Position numbers and translations under genes: made by a program. From the NCBI GenBank assembly GCA_964448055.1, contig CAYUVB010000013.1, positions 1 through 39,133 of the forward strand: a DNA stretch of 39,133 nucleotides, read 5' to 3'. Below the pieces are notes generated by a model. That model had not been told where the DNA came from, ran no database searches, and saw nothing but the letters and a program-made list of their open reading frames with translations. Origin of the DNA: WANQ01 sp964448055 (GTDB lineage Archaea > Thermoproteota > Thermoprotei_A > Sulfolobales > WANQ01). Positions 16,221 to 25,635 of the stretch are shown here, piece by piece. The first letter of the stretch is position 1. Every line of letters starts with the position of its first letter.

Positions 16221-17048
16221 TCAAGGAAAATTATTACCATCTAGATCAAAACTCATGCTTAGCGGGAAAGTATTGTATACATATGTATTATGGTTGACTT
16301 TGTTTAAAGGTACCAATAATATCTTTAATGCCTCAGCATAGTCGTTATCAGATGTATGTGCTTCAACTTGTATTACGATATATTGTAGCTTGTTAAGCTT
16401 GTTTAACCTGTAGTACCATGGTTTAGGTAACTCAATTACACCAGTTATCACCACGTACTTATAGTTGAGCTGCGAGTTACTTCCAGGTATCCAGCAGTCA
16501 CTACAATCAAATGAGAATACTTTGCGAACACTTCTACGGAATAAGTCATTGGTATATCCATGTGCACATATACTTTTGTTAACCCATGAATCGAATATTA
16601 CTAAAGGTCTAGTAATATTACTAATGCCTGGTGTCAGCTTAGTGTTTTTAACCTTAGCTGTTTTATCTAAGTTATTCTTCCACATGGTTACAGTGGCATT
16701 TATAGTTATAGTTGAGTTACTGGAACACTGCACGTATACTTGTTCGGGCATACTAACGTATACGTTTTTCAGCCTAATCATTTTATCATTGTAGGGATTC
16801 TCTACTCTAACTATTACTACGTAGTTTAGGAGAACCTTATCACCAAGTAATGGTATGCTCTCTGAAGTATTGTAAACATTAATGTACAGGTATGCTAAAT
16901 CTGTCTTCAAATAATACTGCTTAGGTCTATCGACTTCACTAAACAAGGTTTGGGTAAATAGTATACTTGCAATCAGTGTTAGTAGTACTCCTAAACCCAC
17001 ACCTATAAGTATCTTTACCCTGAACCCTCTAGACAAGGGTCTTACCAT
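16221..17048 (-). CDS. Membrane-anchored extracellular protein of unknown function
   Basis: This 275-residue protein starts at ATG, with a basic N-terminus (VRPLSRGFRVK), a membrane segment at about residues 12-33 and an extracellular part. A FDCSDCWIP motif gives two close cysteines, and two more Cys are present, so disulfides are likely. The middle holds N-x-S/T sequons. It lies upstream of, and on the same strand as, the secreted protein ending at 14837, and may be co-transcribed with it. No family is recognised. Confidence 0.65.
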   Translation of the reverse strand: MVRPLSRGFRVKILIGVGLGVLLTLIASILFTQTLFSEVDRPKQYYLKTDLAYLYINVYNTSESIPLLGDKVLLNYVVIVRVENPYNDKMIRLKNVYVSMPEQVYVQCSSNSTITINATVTMWKNNLDKTAKVKNTKLTPGISNITRPLVIFDSWVNKSICAHGYTNDLFRRSVRKVFSFDCSDCWIPGSNSQLNYKYVVITGVIELPKPWYYRLNKLNKLQYIVIQVEAHTSDNDYAEALKILLVPLNKVNHNTYVYNTFPLSMSFDLDGNNFP

Positions 17049-17156
17049 TTATACTTGTTACCCTAACCATATATAAGTCAATGAATGTCTCTGAAAGAAG
17101 TTCTGTAGAATTTAATTTAATACTACTTTATATCCAGTACATGTTTATTCTACTAC

Positions 17157-17384
17157 CTATTGTTTCTCAACTATTATCGCTAATCCTTTTACACCCTGAA
17201 AACTTGTACCAAATAGTGTGCTGGTCTTGGTTAAACCTATGTTAGGAATTATTGATACTATTCTCCTATCACGAGATAATTCATCTAATACTTCACCTAA
17301 CTTAGCTAAATCATCTACAAAGTTGTTTATACTAACGTAGTAAATAACCCATTTCTTCCCTTCAAATTTCTTATAAACCATCAA
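17157..17384 (-). CDS. DUF4177-like small protein
   Basis: This 75-residue protein follows the DUF4177 plan: a first strand KKWVIYYVSINNF, a helix DLAKLGEVLDELSRDRR, the strand IVSIIPN, a variable loop, and a last strand GLAIIVEKQ. DUF4177 proteins are small alpha/beta folds of unknown function. It stands alone on the minus strand, about 110 bases from the secreted protein gene at 17048. Confidence 0.55.
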   Translation of the reverse strand: MMVYKKFEGKKWVIYYVSINNFVDDLAKLGEVLDELSRDRRIVSIIPNIGLTKTSTLFGTSFQGVKGLAIIVEKQ

Positions 17385-17638
17385 GATTGATCAACCTTAT
17401 CAAATACTCATAAAGCTGGATTAATTAAACTTTTCTTGTACTTCTTGGGATAGTTTTTATAAGGAGGTGTAATACTTCTATTCTTAATAATTATAGTTAT
17501 TAAAAACTAGTTAGAACATTACCTAATGACATACATCATAATATCGATTATCATAATAACTAAACACACTATAAGAATTGGGGCATCCTTAATAGATTAT
17601 CAGTTTATTAAAGGGTAAGAAGTAAACAGGAATATTAA

Positions 17639-18103
17639 TTGCGTTTACACTCCTTATACATGTGTGCTAAATTGAGTGGTGAATATTCAGTACTATTAAA
17701 GAAGAGAGCACTAAGTGCATTAAAATGGGCTGAAAGGGCTTTTAACGAGGGAGACTATGATGTAGCTGCTCGTGAGGCTGAGTATGCTGTTCAGCTTTAC
17801 ATAAAATCTCTTATATACCGTGTATTAGGTGAGGAGGTACGAGGACATAATCTTCGAGAGCTTCTAGGGATATTAGTATCTAGTTTAATTGAGGAAAACT
17901 TTAGGAAGGAAGCAGAAGAATTAATAGACTATATTAGAAAACATAGACGAGAGTTAGCTGAATTATCTGAAGCGCGCACCCGTGCTACATACGGGCTCAT
18001 AGAGTACAATAGAGACGGTGCTTTGATATTACTTAGGATAGCTAAAAACGTTATCAATATGCTTAGGAATTTAGAGGCGAGAGTATTTGGAGAAAAAATA
18101 TAG
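17639..18103 (+). CDS. HEPN-domain protein (toxin-like partner of MNT)
   Basis: This 154-residue all-helical protein has the HEPN layout: helix 1-2 with ALSALKWAERAFNEGDYDVAAREAEYAVQLYIKSL, then HNLRELLGIL, then a C-terminal SEARTRATYG helix. The canonical RxxxxH ribonuclease motif appears as RTRATY, a Tyr variant seen in many crenarchaeal HEPN proteins, so RNase activity is uncertain. The TTG start at 17639 is kept because a TATA-like TTTATTAAA lies at about 17602-17610; ATG 17660 is an alternative. It overlaps the MNT gene by 17 bases, the classic HEPN-MNT toxin-antitoxin arrangement. Confidence 0.8.
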   Translation: MRLHSLYMCAKLSGEYSVLLKKRALSALKWAERAFNEGDYDVAAREAEYAVQLYIKSLIYRVLGEEVRGHNLRELLGILVSSLIEENFRKEAEELIDYIRKHRRELAELSEARTRATYGLIEYNRDGALILLRIAKNVINMLRNLEARVFGEKI

Positions 18104-18416
18104 AAATAGACTTATACTACTTCGTGAATGGAGAAGTATTGTACATAATGTTGCGAAAATTGTAAAACAACTATATCCTGAAGCCGAAATATATCTTATA
18201 GGCGGCGTAGCTGAAAATAGAATCACGGTTTATAGTGATGTTGATATAGCTATAGTATTCAAAGCAGAATTAAACAAGGATAAAAGAATTAACATTTTAA
18301 CACATATATGGGAATCCATAGATGACGTCATACCAATGTATTATCCATTAGAAATACACATATTAAGCATTAATGAGTTTACAAGAATAAAAGGTAAAAA
18401 AATAAAACTATTGTAG
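18087..18416 (+). CDS. MNT-type minimal nucleotidyltransferase (antitoxin-like)
   Basis: This 109-residue protein starts at TTG inside the HEPN gene. The nucleotidyltransferase signature is complete: IGG at residues 38-40 and SDVDIAIV at 50-57, with D51 and D53 as metal ligands. A third acidic residue near ESIDDVIP or PLEIHIL would complete the site. In MNT-HEPN systems the MNT protein can silence the HEPN RNase, in some cases by adding AMP to it. The overlap with the HEPN gene implies translational coupling. Confidence 0.82.
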   Translation: MEKKYRNRLILLREWRSIVHNVAKIVKQLYPEAEIYLIGGVAENRITVYSDVDIAIVFKAELNKDKRINILTHIWESIDDVIPMYYPLEIHILSINEFTRIKGKKIKLL

Positions 18417-18662
18417 AAAACCTACCATAAAGGACTGCACTGCAATTAGACTATAATAGAAACAAGAAACAATACTAGAAGATACACATTATGTGTTGCA
18501 AAGAGGTTTGTAGTGTTCTGGTCATTCACATGACCGTGAGGATTGAATAGAACTATACCACGTCTAATTGTTAATAGGAATATCTCTTTATACCTGCGCA
18601 ACCAATAGTTAAGGTAGTCTTAATGTGTAAGTATTATTAGGAGTCCACGTGGGTGGCAAATT

Positions 18663-19508
18663 TTGAAAGCTTATGTTTCAATAGATTTAGAGGGTTTACC
18701 AGGTATATCTGGTATATCACAAGTTGCTCCAAAGGCAAGCCTCTATAGTGATGCACGTAAGGTTATGACATGGATAACCAACGTGGTGTCAAGACAGCTG
18801 TTACGTGAAGGATTTGAGTACGTAACGGTAGCTGATAGCCATGGATACATGGGTAACATTGATTATATGGAGGTAACTGAGAAGGTGGAATTGATCCAGG
18901 GGTATCCTAGACCATATTCTATGATGATAGGAATAGATGAGGGATACGATGCAGCCTTGATGATAGGTTATCATGCACGTGCTGGGACAGCAAAAGGATT
19001 CCTAGACCATACTTATAGTTCGGCAACAATCCATAGAATATATGTAAACGGTGTTGCTGCAAGCGAATACTATCTTAATACACTCTATGCTGGATACTAT
19101 GACGTCCCCGTAATACTTGTAGCAGGAGATGAGCATCTAAGAGAAGAAGTAGAAAAACACACGCCATGGGCTGTATTTGTACCATTGAAGAAAGGATACA
19201 GTAGGTTATCAGCTAAGTATCCCTCGCGTGATATAATAGAGAAGAAGCTGGCTGAAGGAATAAGAGAAGCTAGTAGGAGATTAAAACGTGGAGAAGCTAA
19301 ACCATTAAAACTAGGTGAGTTAACGTTAAGAATAGAACTTAAAAACCCATTATTTGTCGACATGGCTCAACTAATACCAGGTATTAAGAGAATAGATGCA
19401 TACACATTAGAGTACAAAGCTAGAGATTCCGTAGAAGCTATGAGTATAGTAGAAATAATTGCGTGGATAGGTTTAGCAGGTTCTAGTATACTAGAACGAG
19501 CAAGATAA
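18663..19508 (+). CDS. dppA: M55 family D-aminopeptidase (DppA-like)
   Basis: This 281-residue protein matches the M55 (DppA) zinc peptidase family along its full length. It has KAYVSIDLEGLPGISGI at the N-terminus (Asp and Glu metal ligands), then VTVADSHGYMGNIDY, then MMIGIDEGYDAALMIGYHA with a ligand His, GFLDHTYSS, and VILVAGDEHL with conserved Asp/Glu. DppA forms ring-shaped decamers in the cytosol and releases D-amino acids or short peptides. The start is TTG 18663, 9 nt after GGTGG. It stands alone; no dipeptide transporter genes flank it. The symbol follows the family name. Confidence 0.88.
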   Translation: MKAYVSIDLEGLPGISGISQVAPKASLYSDARKVMTWITNVVSRQLLREGFEYVTVADSHGYMGNIDYMEVTEKVELIQGYPRPYSMMIGIDEGYDAALMIGYHARAGTAKGFLDHTYSSATIHRIYVNGVAASEYYLNTLYAGYYDVPVILVAGDEHLREEVEKHTPWAVFVPLKKGYSRLSAKYPSRDIIEKKLAEGIREASRRLKRGEAKPLKLGELTLRIELKNPLFVDMAQLIPGIKRIDAYTLEYKARDSVEAMSIVEIIAWIGLAGSSILERAR

Positions 19509-19573
19509 ATCTCCTCTTAGAACTAATCATTTAGTAGATTTTTTCCTTCTCAACTATTCTCACTACTAAATTT

Positions 19574-19580
19574 TTTATAT
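19574..19580 (+). promoter_or_regulatory. Candidate TATA box of the sulfhydrogenase operon
   Basis: A T-rich TTTATAT preceded by AAA (BRE-like) lies about 55 bases before the first ATG of the operon. A second GTATATAA run at 19594-19601 is closer. Either would give a short leader. Confidence 0.4.
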
Positions 19581-19634
19581 GAAAACTTCCAGGGTATATA
19601 ACAAATTCTCGACCACCGATGCAGGTTTTCTATC

Positions 19635-20720
19635 ATGTCTGTGACAGGGTTATATCATGGTAAACCAACTGAGCTGGCAAAGTTGTTTAATACACTAAAA
19701 GATAGAGGATACAATGTTATCGGCCCTAAAGTAGTAGATGGCGTAATAAGGTTAGAAGAACTTAGCAGCATAGACGATTTACCTAGAAACGTTGAAGACC
19801 TACAAGAACCCGGTAGGTATAGATTAGTCAAAGGAAAAAACTATAGACATGGACCTGATTCACCGAAAAGAATACTATACCCGCCTAGACTAACATTGTT
19901 TAAAGTCACCCCTGATTGGAAAATAGAAGTACCAGAATTAGAGGAAAAGAAAATAGCTTTCTTCGCAATAAAACCATGTGATTTAGCAGCAATAATGGTT
20001 ATGGATCTAGTCCAAGGAAGCCTAGAAGATCCATACTACAACTTACTAAGGAAGAACATGATAATAGTTGTTGAAAACTGTCTCGAACCTGGAGGTACAT
20101 GCTTCTGTGCTACTATGGGTACTGGCCCATTTACGTCAAAAGGCTTTGATGTAGCATTTGCACGCCTAAGAGATGATGTAGTAGTTTTTGAGGCAGGAAG
20201 CAATATTGGAGTAGAACTATTAGATGAGCTAGAACTAGAACCACTAGACCATGAACTATACGAGGAATATGTTAAAGCTATAGAAAGAGCATACGAAAAA
20301 GCTAAACCAATAGAATTACCAGATAAACTACCAGAATTACTAGAATTAACACTGGATTCTGAAGTTTATCGTAAAATCGCTGAGAAATGCCTTGGATGTG
20401 CTAACTGTAACATGGTATGTCCTACATGCTTCTGCTTCGATGTCATAGACATACCACATTATGATGGGTCAGCTGAAAGGGTAAGAGTATGGGATGGATG
20501 CTTCTCCTACAACTATGCTGCTGTAGCTGGAGGACATTATCGTCCAGACCTATGGGCTCGTTACCGTCACTGGTTTCTACACAAGTTCTCCTACTGGGTG
20601 AAACAGTTTGGTACATTTGGATGCGTTGGCTGTGGACGATGTATTACATGGTGTCCTGTAGGAATAGATGTTCGTGATACTATTAGAAAAGTGTTAGAGG
20701 AGGTGAGAAAACATGGTTAA
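19635..20720 (+). CDS. hydB: Sulfhydrogenase beta subunit (iron-sulfur electron transfer)
   Basis: This 361-residue protein resembles the beta subunit of the Pyrococcus cytosolic sulfhydrogenases and anaerobic sulfite reductase subunit A. An N-terminal domain with IKPCDLAA (about 110-125) and CLEPGGTCFCAT (about 150-162) precedes two [4Fe-4S] motifs: CLGCANCNMVCPTCFC (about 252-267) and CVGCGRCITWCPVG (about 338-351). It carries electrons between the flavin subunit and the [NiFe] dimer in the cytosol. It is the first gene of a tightly packed four-gene operon and overlaps the gamma gene by 8 bases. Confidence 0.9.
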   Translation: MSVTGLYHGKPTELAKLFNTLKDRGYNVIGPKVVDGVIRLEELSSIDDLPRNVEDLQEPGRYRLVKGKNYRHGPDSPKRILYPPRLTLFKVTPDWKIEVPELEEKKIAFFAIKPCDLAAIMVMDLVQGSLEDPYYNLLRKNMIIVVENCLEPGGTCFCATMGTGPFTSKGFDVAFARLRDDVVVFEAGSNIGVELLDELELEPLDHELYEEYVKAIERAYEKAKPIELPDKLPELLELTLDSEVYRKIAEKCLGCANCNMVCPTCFCFDVIDIPHYDGSAERVRVWDGCFSYNYAAVAGGHYRPDLWARYRHWFLHKFSYWVKQFGTFGCVGCGRCITWCPVGIDVRDTIRKVLEEVRKHG

Positions 20721-21549
20721 ACTAGAGAGTAAACTCATACCAAAAATAGCTATAGTAGAGGATGTACGTGACGAAACACCGAACGTAAGGACCTTCTACC
20801 TTAAGATAAATGATCTAGAAAAGGAGCCACTGCCAGGACAATTCAATGAACTATATATTCCTGGTGGTGGAGAAGTACCGATATCTATTAGTGATGTAGT
20901 GGAAGCTAACGGTGAGAAACTAGTAGCACATACTGTTAGGTTTATTGGAAGCGTTACATGGATGTTTAGCAAGCTCGAGAAAGGTAGTCGTCTAGGTGTT
21001 AGAGGACCATATGGTAAAGGATGGCCTATTGAAAGACTTAGAGGTAAGGACGTATTACTGGTTGCTGGCGGGCTAGGGCTAGCCCCCCTAAGACCAGTCA
21101 TACGTGAAGTTGAAAGAAACCGTGGGCTATATGGTAGACTTATAATACTATATGGTGCACGTACACCAAGAGACCTTCTCTACAGGTACGAGTACCACCG
21201 CTACGAGAATATCCCTGATACCGAACTACTTGTAACAGTAGATAAAGCTACAAGTTCTTGGAAGGGATATGTAGGTGTTGTTACAAAGCTTATACCATTA
21301 GTAGACCTTGACATAGAGAACACTATAGCACTTGTATGTGGGCCAGAAATAATGATGAGATTTGCGGTTAAGGAATTAAAGAAGAGAGGATTCAAGGATA
21401 ATCAAATCTACCTATCACTTGAAAGGAGAATGAAGTGTGGAGTAGGATTATGTGGTCACTGCCAAATGGGTCCATACTTCGTGTGTAAACATGGACCTGT
21501 TTTCCCATATTGGTTCATAAAGAAGTACTTCTGGGTGGATCAGATATGA
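20713..21549 (+). CDS. hydG: Sulfhydrogenase gamma subunit (FAD/NAD(P)-binding)
   Basis: This 278-residue ferredoxin-NADP-reductase-type protein has a flavin-binding barrel with PISISD near residue 55, a GPYGKGWPIE loop, an NAD(P)-binding half starting VLLVAGGLGLAPLRP, and a C-terminal [2Fe-2S] motif CGVGLCGHC with a fourth Cys in YFVCKHGP. This is the subunit that exchanges hydride with NAD(P)H. Its ATG at 20713 has GGAGGTGAG 7 nt upstream, inside the end of the beta gene. Its TGA overlaps the delta ATG (ATGA, 21546-21549), showing translational coupling. Confidence 0.92.
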   Translation: MVKLESKLIPKIAIVEDVRDETPNVRTFYLKINDLEKEPLPGQFNELYIPGGGEVPISISDVVEANGEKLVAHTVRFIGSVTWMFSKLEKGSRLGVRGPYGKGWPIERLRGKDVLLVAGGLGLAPLRPVIREVERNRGLYGRLIILYGARTPRDLLYRYEYHRYENIPDTELLVTVDKATSSWKGYVGVVTKLIPLVDLDIENTIALVCGPEIMMRFAVKELKKRGFKDNQIYLSLERRMKCGVGLCGHCQMGPYFVCKHGPVFPYWFIKKYFWVDQI

Positions 21550-22316
21550 AGAAGCTTCGTATAGCCGTATACAAGTTTGCTGGTTGCGATGGCTGTCAAT
21601 TACAATTACTTAACCTTGAAGAGGAACTACTGGACCTGGTTAAATACGTAGAATTTGCTATGTTCTATGAAGCAACTAGTGATAATAAGCCGGGTCCATA
21701 TGATGTAGCCTTCATAGAAGGTGCTGTTTCAACACCACATGAAGAAAAGATTGTTAAAGAAGCAAGACGTGAAGCAGAAATAGTCGTAGCGATAGGAGCA
21801 TGTGCTACAGCAGGTGGTATACAAGCGTTAAGAAACTGGGCTAGTGTTGAAGAATACAAGAAATACGTCTACCCTAACCCTGAGTGGATTGAAGCCTTAG
21901 AGAAAGCTAGACCTATATCAGACTACATTAAAGTAGACTATGAAATACGTGGATGCCCTGTAAGTAAATACCAGTTATCATACTTTATACGTCAACTGCT
22001 CATAGGTAGGAGACCCACCTTGCCAAGTGATAGTGTTTGTATGGAGTGCAAGATGAAAGGAAATGTATGCCTAATGGTTACAAGAGATATTCCATGTCTT
22101 GGACCAGTAACAATGGCTGGATGTGGAGCACTATGTCCAAGCTATGGTAGAGGATGCTATGGATGTTATGGACCAATGATAGATCCTAAACCTAAAGCTT
22201 TAGCTCAAGCATTACTAGAGAAAGGATTGAGTAAGAAAGATGTCACTTTGTTATTTAAGTCGTTTACTGGTTGGAGTAAACAATTCCGTGAGGTGGTAGA
22301 TGAGTATGGTAGATGA
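21546..22316 (+). CDS. hydD: Sulfhydrogenase delta subunit ([NiFe]-hydrogenase small subunit)
   Basis: Counted from ATG 21546, which overlaps the gamma stop, the protein has 256 residues. The proximal [4Fe-4S] cluster ligands are all present: GCDGC (C14, C17), GAC (C86) and RGCP (C137). The C-terminal part holds a further Cys-rich domain (VCMECKMKGNVC, IPCLGP, GCGALCPSYGRGCYGCYGP) for two more clusters, as in cytosolic group 3 hydrogenases. It pairs with the alpha subunit and passes electrons from the Ni-Fe site toward beta and gamma. The longer frame back to 21510 is only overlap with gamma. Confidence 0.92.
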   Translation: MKKLRIAVYKFAGCDGCQLQLLNLEEELLDLVKYVEFAMFYEATSDNKPGPYDVAFIEGAVSTPHEEKIVKEARREAEIVVAIGACATAGGIQALRNWASVEEYKKYVYPNPEWIEALEKARPISDYIKVDYEIRGCPVSKYQLSYFIRQLLIGRRPTLPSDSVCMECKMKGNVCLMVTRDIPCLGPVTMAGCGALCPSYGRGCYGCYGPMIDPKPKALAQALLEKGLSKKDVTLLFKSFTGWSKQFREVVDEYGR

Positions 22317-23598
22317 GCGAGTTATAAAAGTTGATTACCTTGCAAGAGTTGAAGGTGAAGGAAGAGTATATGTTAAATTAAAGAACGGTAAAATAGAGAA
22401 GGTTGAAGTAGGCATATTCGAGGCACCAAGATTCTTCGAAGCATTCCTAAGAGGTAGAAGATATAGTGAAGTACCCGATATTACTGCTAGAATATGTGGT
22501 ATATGCCCTATAGCATACATAATGAGTTCCAGTCGTGCTTTCGAAAAACTCTTTGGAATAGAGGTTCCAGAAGAAATTAAGACTCTTAGAAGAATAATTT
22601 ATCTCGGAGAATGGATTGAAAGCCACATGTTGCATATAGCAATGCTTCATGCACCAGACTTCTTAGGCTATCATAGCATAATAGATATGGCAAAAGACTT
22701 TCCAGAGTTCGTGAAGGACTCTTTAATGGTTAAGGCCTGGGGCAATAAAGTAATAGAAGTAGTCGGAGGTAGGCCAGTGCATCCAGTATCATGCCGTGTA
22801 GGAGGATTCCATAAGATAATACGTAGAGAACAATTACTAAGCTTACTCAAGAACATATACGAGATAAGGCATGCTGCAAAGAGAATACTTGAGTTCACAT
22901 TGAAACTACCTATACCAGACTTTAAACGAGATATAGAATATGTATCACTTAGAGGAGATAAAGAGTATCCTTTACTCGAAGGTAGAGTTGTATCAAATAA
23001 AGGATTAAACATAGCTGAAGACGAGTTAGAAAAAGTCATAGAAGTCGAACAAGTACCATATTCTACTGCTCTAAGATACCGTATAAAAGGTAGAGGAACA
23101 TACGTGGTAGGACCAATAGCTAGATTCAACAACAACTACGACTTACTGTTACCCGAAGTAAGAGAAACAATAGAAGCACATGGATACAAAGCCCCATTAA
23201 CGAATACTTATCAAAGCATTATTGCTAGAGCAGCTGAAGTCTACCAAGCAGTCCTAGAACTTGAAGAACTAATACTATCATATCGTGAACCAAAAGAACC
23301 ATATGTTGAAGGCAAAATCAGGGCAGGATGGAGTGCTGCCATAACCGAGGCACCAAGAGGGATACTATACCATGCATACAAAGTTGATGATCAAGGATTT
23401 GTAATTGACACCAACATTATACCGCCAACAGCACAAAACCTAGCAGCAATAGAGGATGACATTAAGTCGCAAGAAGAAATCATCTGGAAAGAAAGCTTCG
23501 AGAGGGCAAAACTACTAGTAGAGCAAACCATAAGAAACTACGACCCATGTATATCATGCTCCGTACACACAATAAGAATTATAATAGAGAAAGATTAA
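22306..23598 (+). CDS. hydA: Sulfhydrogenase alpha subunit ([NiFe]-hydrogenase large subunit)
   Basis: This 430-residue protein carries all four Ni-Fe ligands: RICGIC near the N-terminus and DPCISCSVH at the end. Only nine residues follow the last His, a short C-terminal extension. Together with beta, gamma and delta it forms a soluble group 3 enzyme that reversibly oxidises H2 with NAD(P)+ and, in Thermococcales relatives, reduces polysulfide. ATG 22306 is preferred over 22300 because AGGTGGT (22291-22297) then has normal spacing; 22300 is possible. It overlaps the delta gene. No maturation genes or endopeptidase are in the window. Confidence 0.92.
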   Translation: MVDERVIKVDYLARVEGEGRVYVKLKNGKIEKVEVGIFEAPRFFEAFLRGRRYSEVPDITARICGICPIAYIMSSSRAFEKLFGIEVPEEIKTLRRIIYLGEWIESHMLHIAMLHAPDFLGYHSIIDMAKDFPEFVKDSLMVKAWGNKVIEVVGGRPVHPVSCRVGGFHKIIRREQLLSLLKNIYEIRHAAKRILEFTLKLPIPDFKRDIEYVSLRGDKEYPLLEGRVVSNKGLNIAEDELEKVIEVEQVPYSTALRYRIKGRGTYVVGPIARFNNNYDLLLPEVRETIEAHGYKAPLTNTYQSIIARAAEVYQAVLELEELILSYREPKEPYVEGKIRAGWSAAITEAPRGILYHAYKVDDQGFVIDTNIIPPTAQNLAAIEDDIKSQEEIIWKESFERAKLLVEQTIRNYDPCISCSVHTIRIIIEKD

Positions 23599-23714
23599 AA
23601 ATGTCTTTTTACACTAGTTTACACTAAGATAACTAATAGTACTTCAGTAGAAAAAGAATGTTAAGTTCATACTTTATGTAGTAGAACGAAAAACCGTTTT
23701 CTTGTTTGTTACTC
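23599..23714. terminator. Convergent intergenic region with T-rich terminator candidates
   Basis: The region separates the end of the sulfhydrogenase operon from the end of the flavoprotein gene on the opposite strand. TCTTTTTA begins a few bases after the hydA stop, a typical archaeal T-run terminator. On the other strand, T-runs correspond to the A-runs in AGAAAAAG and ACGAAAAAC. No stem-loop is needed for archaeal termination. Confidence 0.4.
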
Positions 23715-25064
23715 TTATTTTCTAAGTTTTGCATATGCATCAAGTGCTGCAGCATACAATGTATATGCTACTGGTGATGGTGTAAGCCATGGATGTGTTG
23801 CTACTTGTAACGTTAGTATATCTAATAATCTGACTCTATGCTGTATTAGTACTCCTAACATGTTAATGAATTCTGCTACTGATGGTCCCCCAGCCACTTG
23901 CGCGCCTATGATCTCACGTGAAACTTTTGATATTAGAAGTTTCAACTTAATCTTCTTGGCACCTGCTAGTACTCCTGGGTGTCTATCTACAGCTTCTCCA
24001 ACACCTACTACATAATCTATTTCTTCTTTTTTAGCCCTGTTCTCAGTGATGCCTGCACATGCGAATACAGTATCTCCTATCCTTGTTGAGAATACACCTA
24101 TAGAACCTACGTATCTACATGGTGCACCATTAGCGGATAAGTTTAGTGCTACAATTCTAGCATCAGTAGTCGCTGCTGAGGCTAGTTGCACCATTATAGG
24201 TTTACCGGTTATAATATCTGGTCTTTCTATACAATCACCAACAGCGAATACTATTGGATTACTAGTTCTTCTACAGTTGTCTACAAGTATGCCTCCAAGT
24301 GGTCCAAGTTTTAAACCCATAGCTTTTGCGAGATCAGTATTAGGTTTTACACCAACGGATATGATAACAACATCAGCAGGCAGTTCTTCGCCTGTTGACA
24401 GCTTAACCTTCTCGACTTTACCAGAACCTTCAATACTAACAACACTAGTATTAGTCTTGATATTAACACCATGCTTCCTAAGCTCTTCCTCAGCTAGAAT
24501 AGCGAAATCCTCATCAAAGTTCTTGAGCAGACAATGAGGTAGTATTTCAACAATAGTAACATTCTTACCTGCTTTCGCAAGTTCATCTGCAATTTCAACA
24601 CCTACAAAACCTCCTCCAATAATTACGATATTGGTTGCACTTCTAATACTCTCAATCATCTCTTTCATGTAATTGTAGTCTTTAATAATGTAGTATACGT
24701 TTTTGAGTTCCTCACCTTTTAAACCAAGCTTTGTGGGCCTAGAACCAGTAGCCAATACTAATTTCTTAAATCCTATTTCTCCGCTCTTACTGGTTTTAAC
24801 AATTCTGTTATCAAGATCCACTGATTTAACTTCATCTATTATTAAGTCGATACCTAGTTTGTGTAATGGTGCATCTGGTAATATGTTTTTATCAATACTA
24901 TCTATTGAATGGAATAAATACGGTATAGCACACGGTATTAGCACCTTCTCTTCACGTCTAATAAGAGCAACAGATCTCTCAGGATTCAACCTCTTCAACG
25001 TAATTGCCGTCGTATAACCTGCAGGGCCGCCACCAATGATTACAACATCATAACTTTTCATCAT
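23715..25064 (-). CDS. FAD-dependent NAD(P)H oxidoreductase (CoA-disulfide reductase/NADH oxidase type)
   Basis: This is a protein of about 449 residues with two Rossmann motifs, VVIIGGGPAGYTTA for FAD (about 7-20) and IVIIGGGFVGVEIA for NAD(P)H, the FAD motif VFAVGDCIE, and a C-terminal dimerisation domain. A single redox Cys lies in IPCAIPYLF (C45), the place of the active Cys in CoA-disulfide reductases and NADH oxidases; the usual CGLPY is CAIPY here. It could reduce CoA disulfide, polysulfide or O2. ATG 25064 is chosen because GGGGG lies just upstream; the frame extends 13 residues further. It is convergent with the hydrogenase, consistent with a linked role in sulfur or redox metabolism. 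Confidence 0.85.
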   Translation of the reverse strand: MMKSYDVVIIGGGPAGYTTAITLKRLNPERSVALIRREEKVLIPCAIPYLFHSIDSIDKNILPDAPLHKLGIDLIIDEVKSVDLDNRIVKTSKSGEIGFKKLVLATGSRPTKLGLKGEELKNVYYIIKDYNYMKEMIESIRSATNIVIIGGGFVGVEIADELAKAGKNVTIVEILPHCLLKNFDEDFAILAEEELRKHGVNIKTNTSVVSIEGSGKVEKVKLSTGEELPADVVIISVGVKPNTDLAKAMGLKLGPLGGILVDNCRRTSNPIVFAVGDCIERPDIITGKPIMVQLASAATTDARIVALNLSANGAPCRYVGSIGVFSTRIGDTVFACAGITENRAKKEEIDYVVGVGEAVDRHPGVLAGAKKIKLKLLISKVSREIIGAQVAGGPSVAEFINMLGVLIQHRVRLLDILTLQVATHPWLTPSPVAYTLYAAALDAYAKLRK

Positions 25065-25635
25065 AAACCCCCATATACGTTGTGAAGCAGAAAATATATG
25101 CATTACTATAAATAATCAACATCAGATTATATATTATATGTAAGAACATAATACATACTTCAATAATAATGAAATTAAATATTCTTGCATTATGGTATGC
25201 TTATAGAAAGAATAATATCTAAAAACCTGGCACAAAAATATTATGTAACTTAGCATTTTAGGGATCTTAATAGTTGATTGTATATCTTAACATGTAGTTC
25301 TAAACAACAAATTTCTCACTATAGTTTGAATACGTAGGATACAGATTACATATTATACAATGTCTTGTAAGAATAAACGTCTACAATAAATAATGATAGT
25401 GATAGAGAAGGTGTAAAGAACAAGTATATGAATTAGGTTTTATAACCAATTTCTTAATATTATTTTAATTAATTCTATCATTAATAGTTAAGCATACTAT
25501 AATACCCTATTTAGATGTAGTAATTAATAATAGAAAGTTATAGCTAAATAGTTTACATTAATTAATCTGAGTAAAATAGTTATATGACTGTAAAAGTAGT
25601 TCTATATTGAACAACTGTTCGGCCGGGATATAAAA
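25065..25635. other. Long AT-rich divergent promoter region
   Basis: About 570 bases lie between the flavoprotein gene and nadA with no convincing reading frame, RNA or repeat. It is markedly AT-rich, with several TTAATTAATT-type runs. It must carry both divergent promoters. TTATATG at 25580-25586, about 50 bases before the nadA ATG, is a candidate TATA box for the nad operon. Confidence 0.5.

Noticed and set aside
18485..18535. Short inverted repeats ACACA-TTA-TGTGT and GGTCAT-TCAC-ATGACC
   Set aside because: Single, short and AT-rich or 6-bp stems, without repetition or covariation; not a CRISPR repeat.
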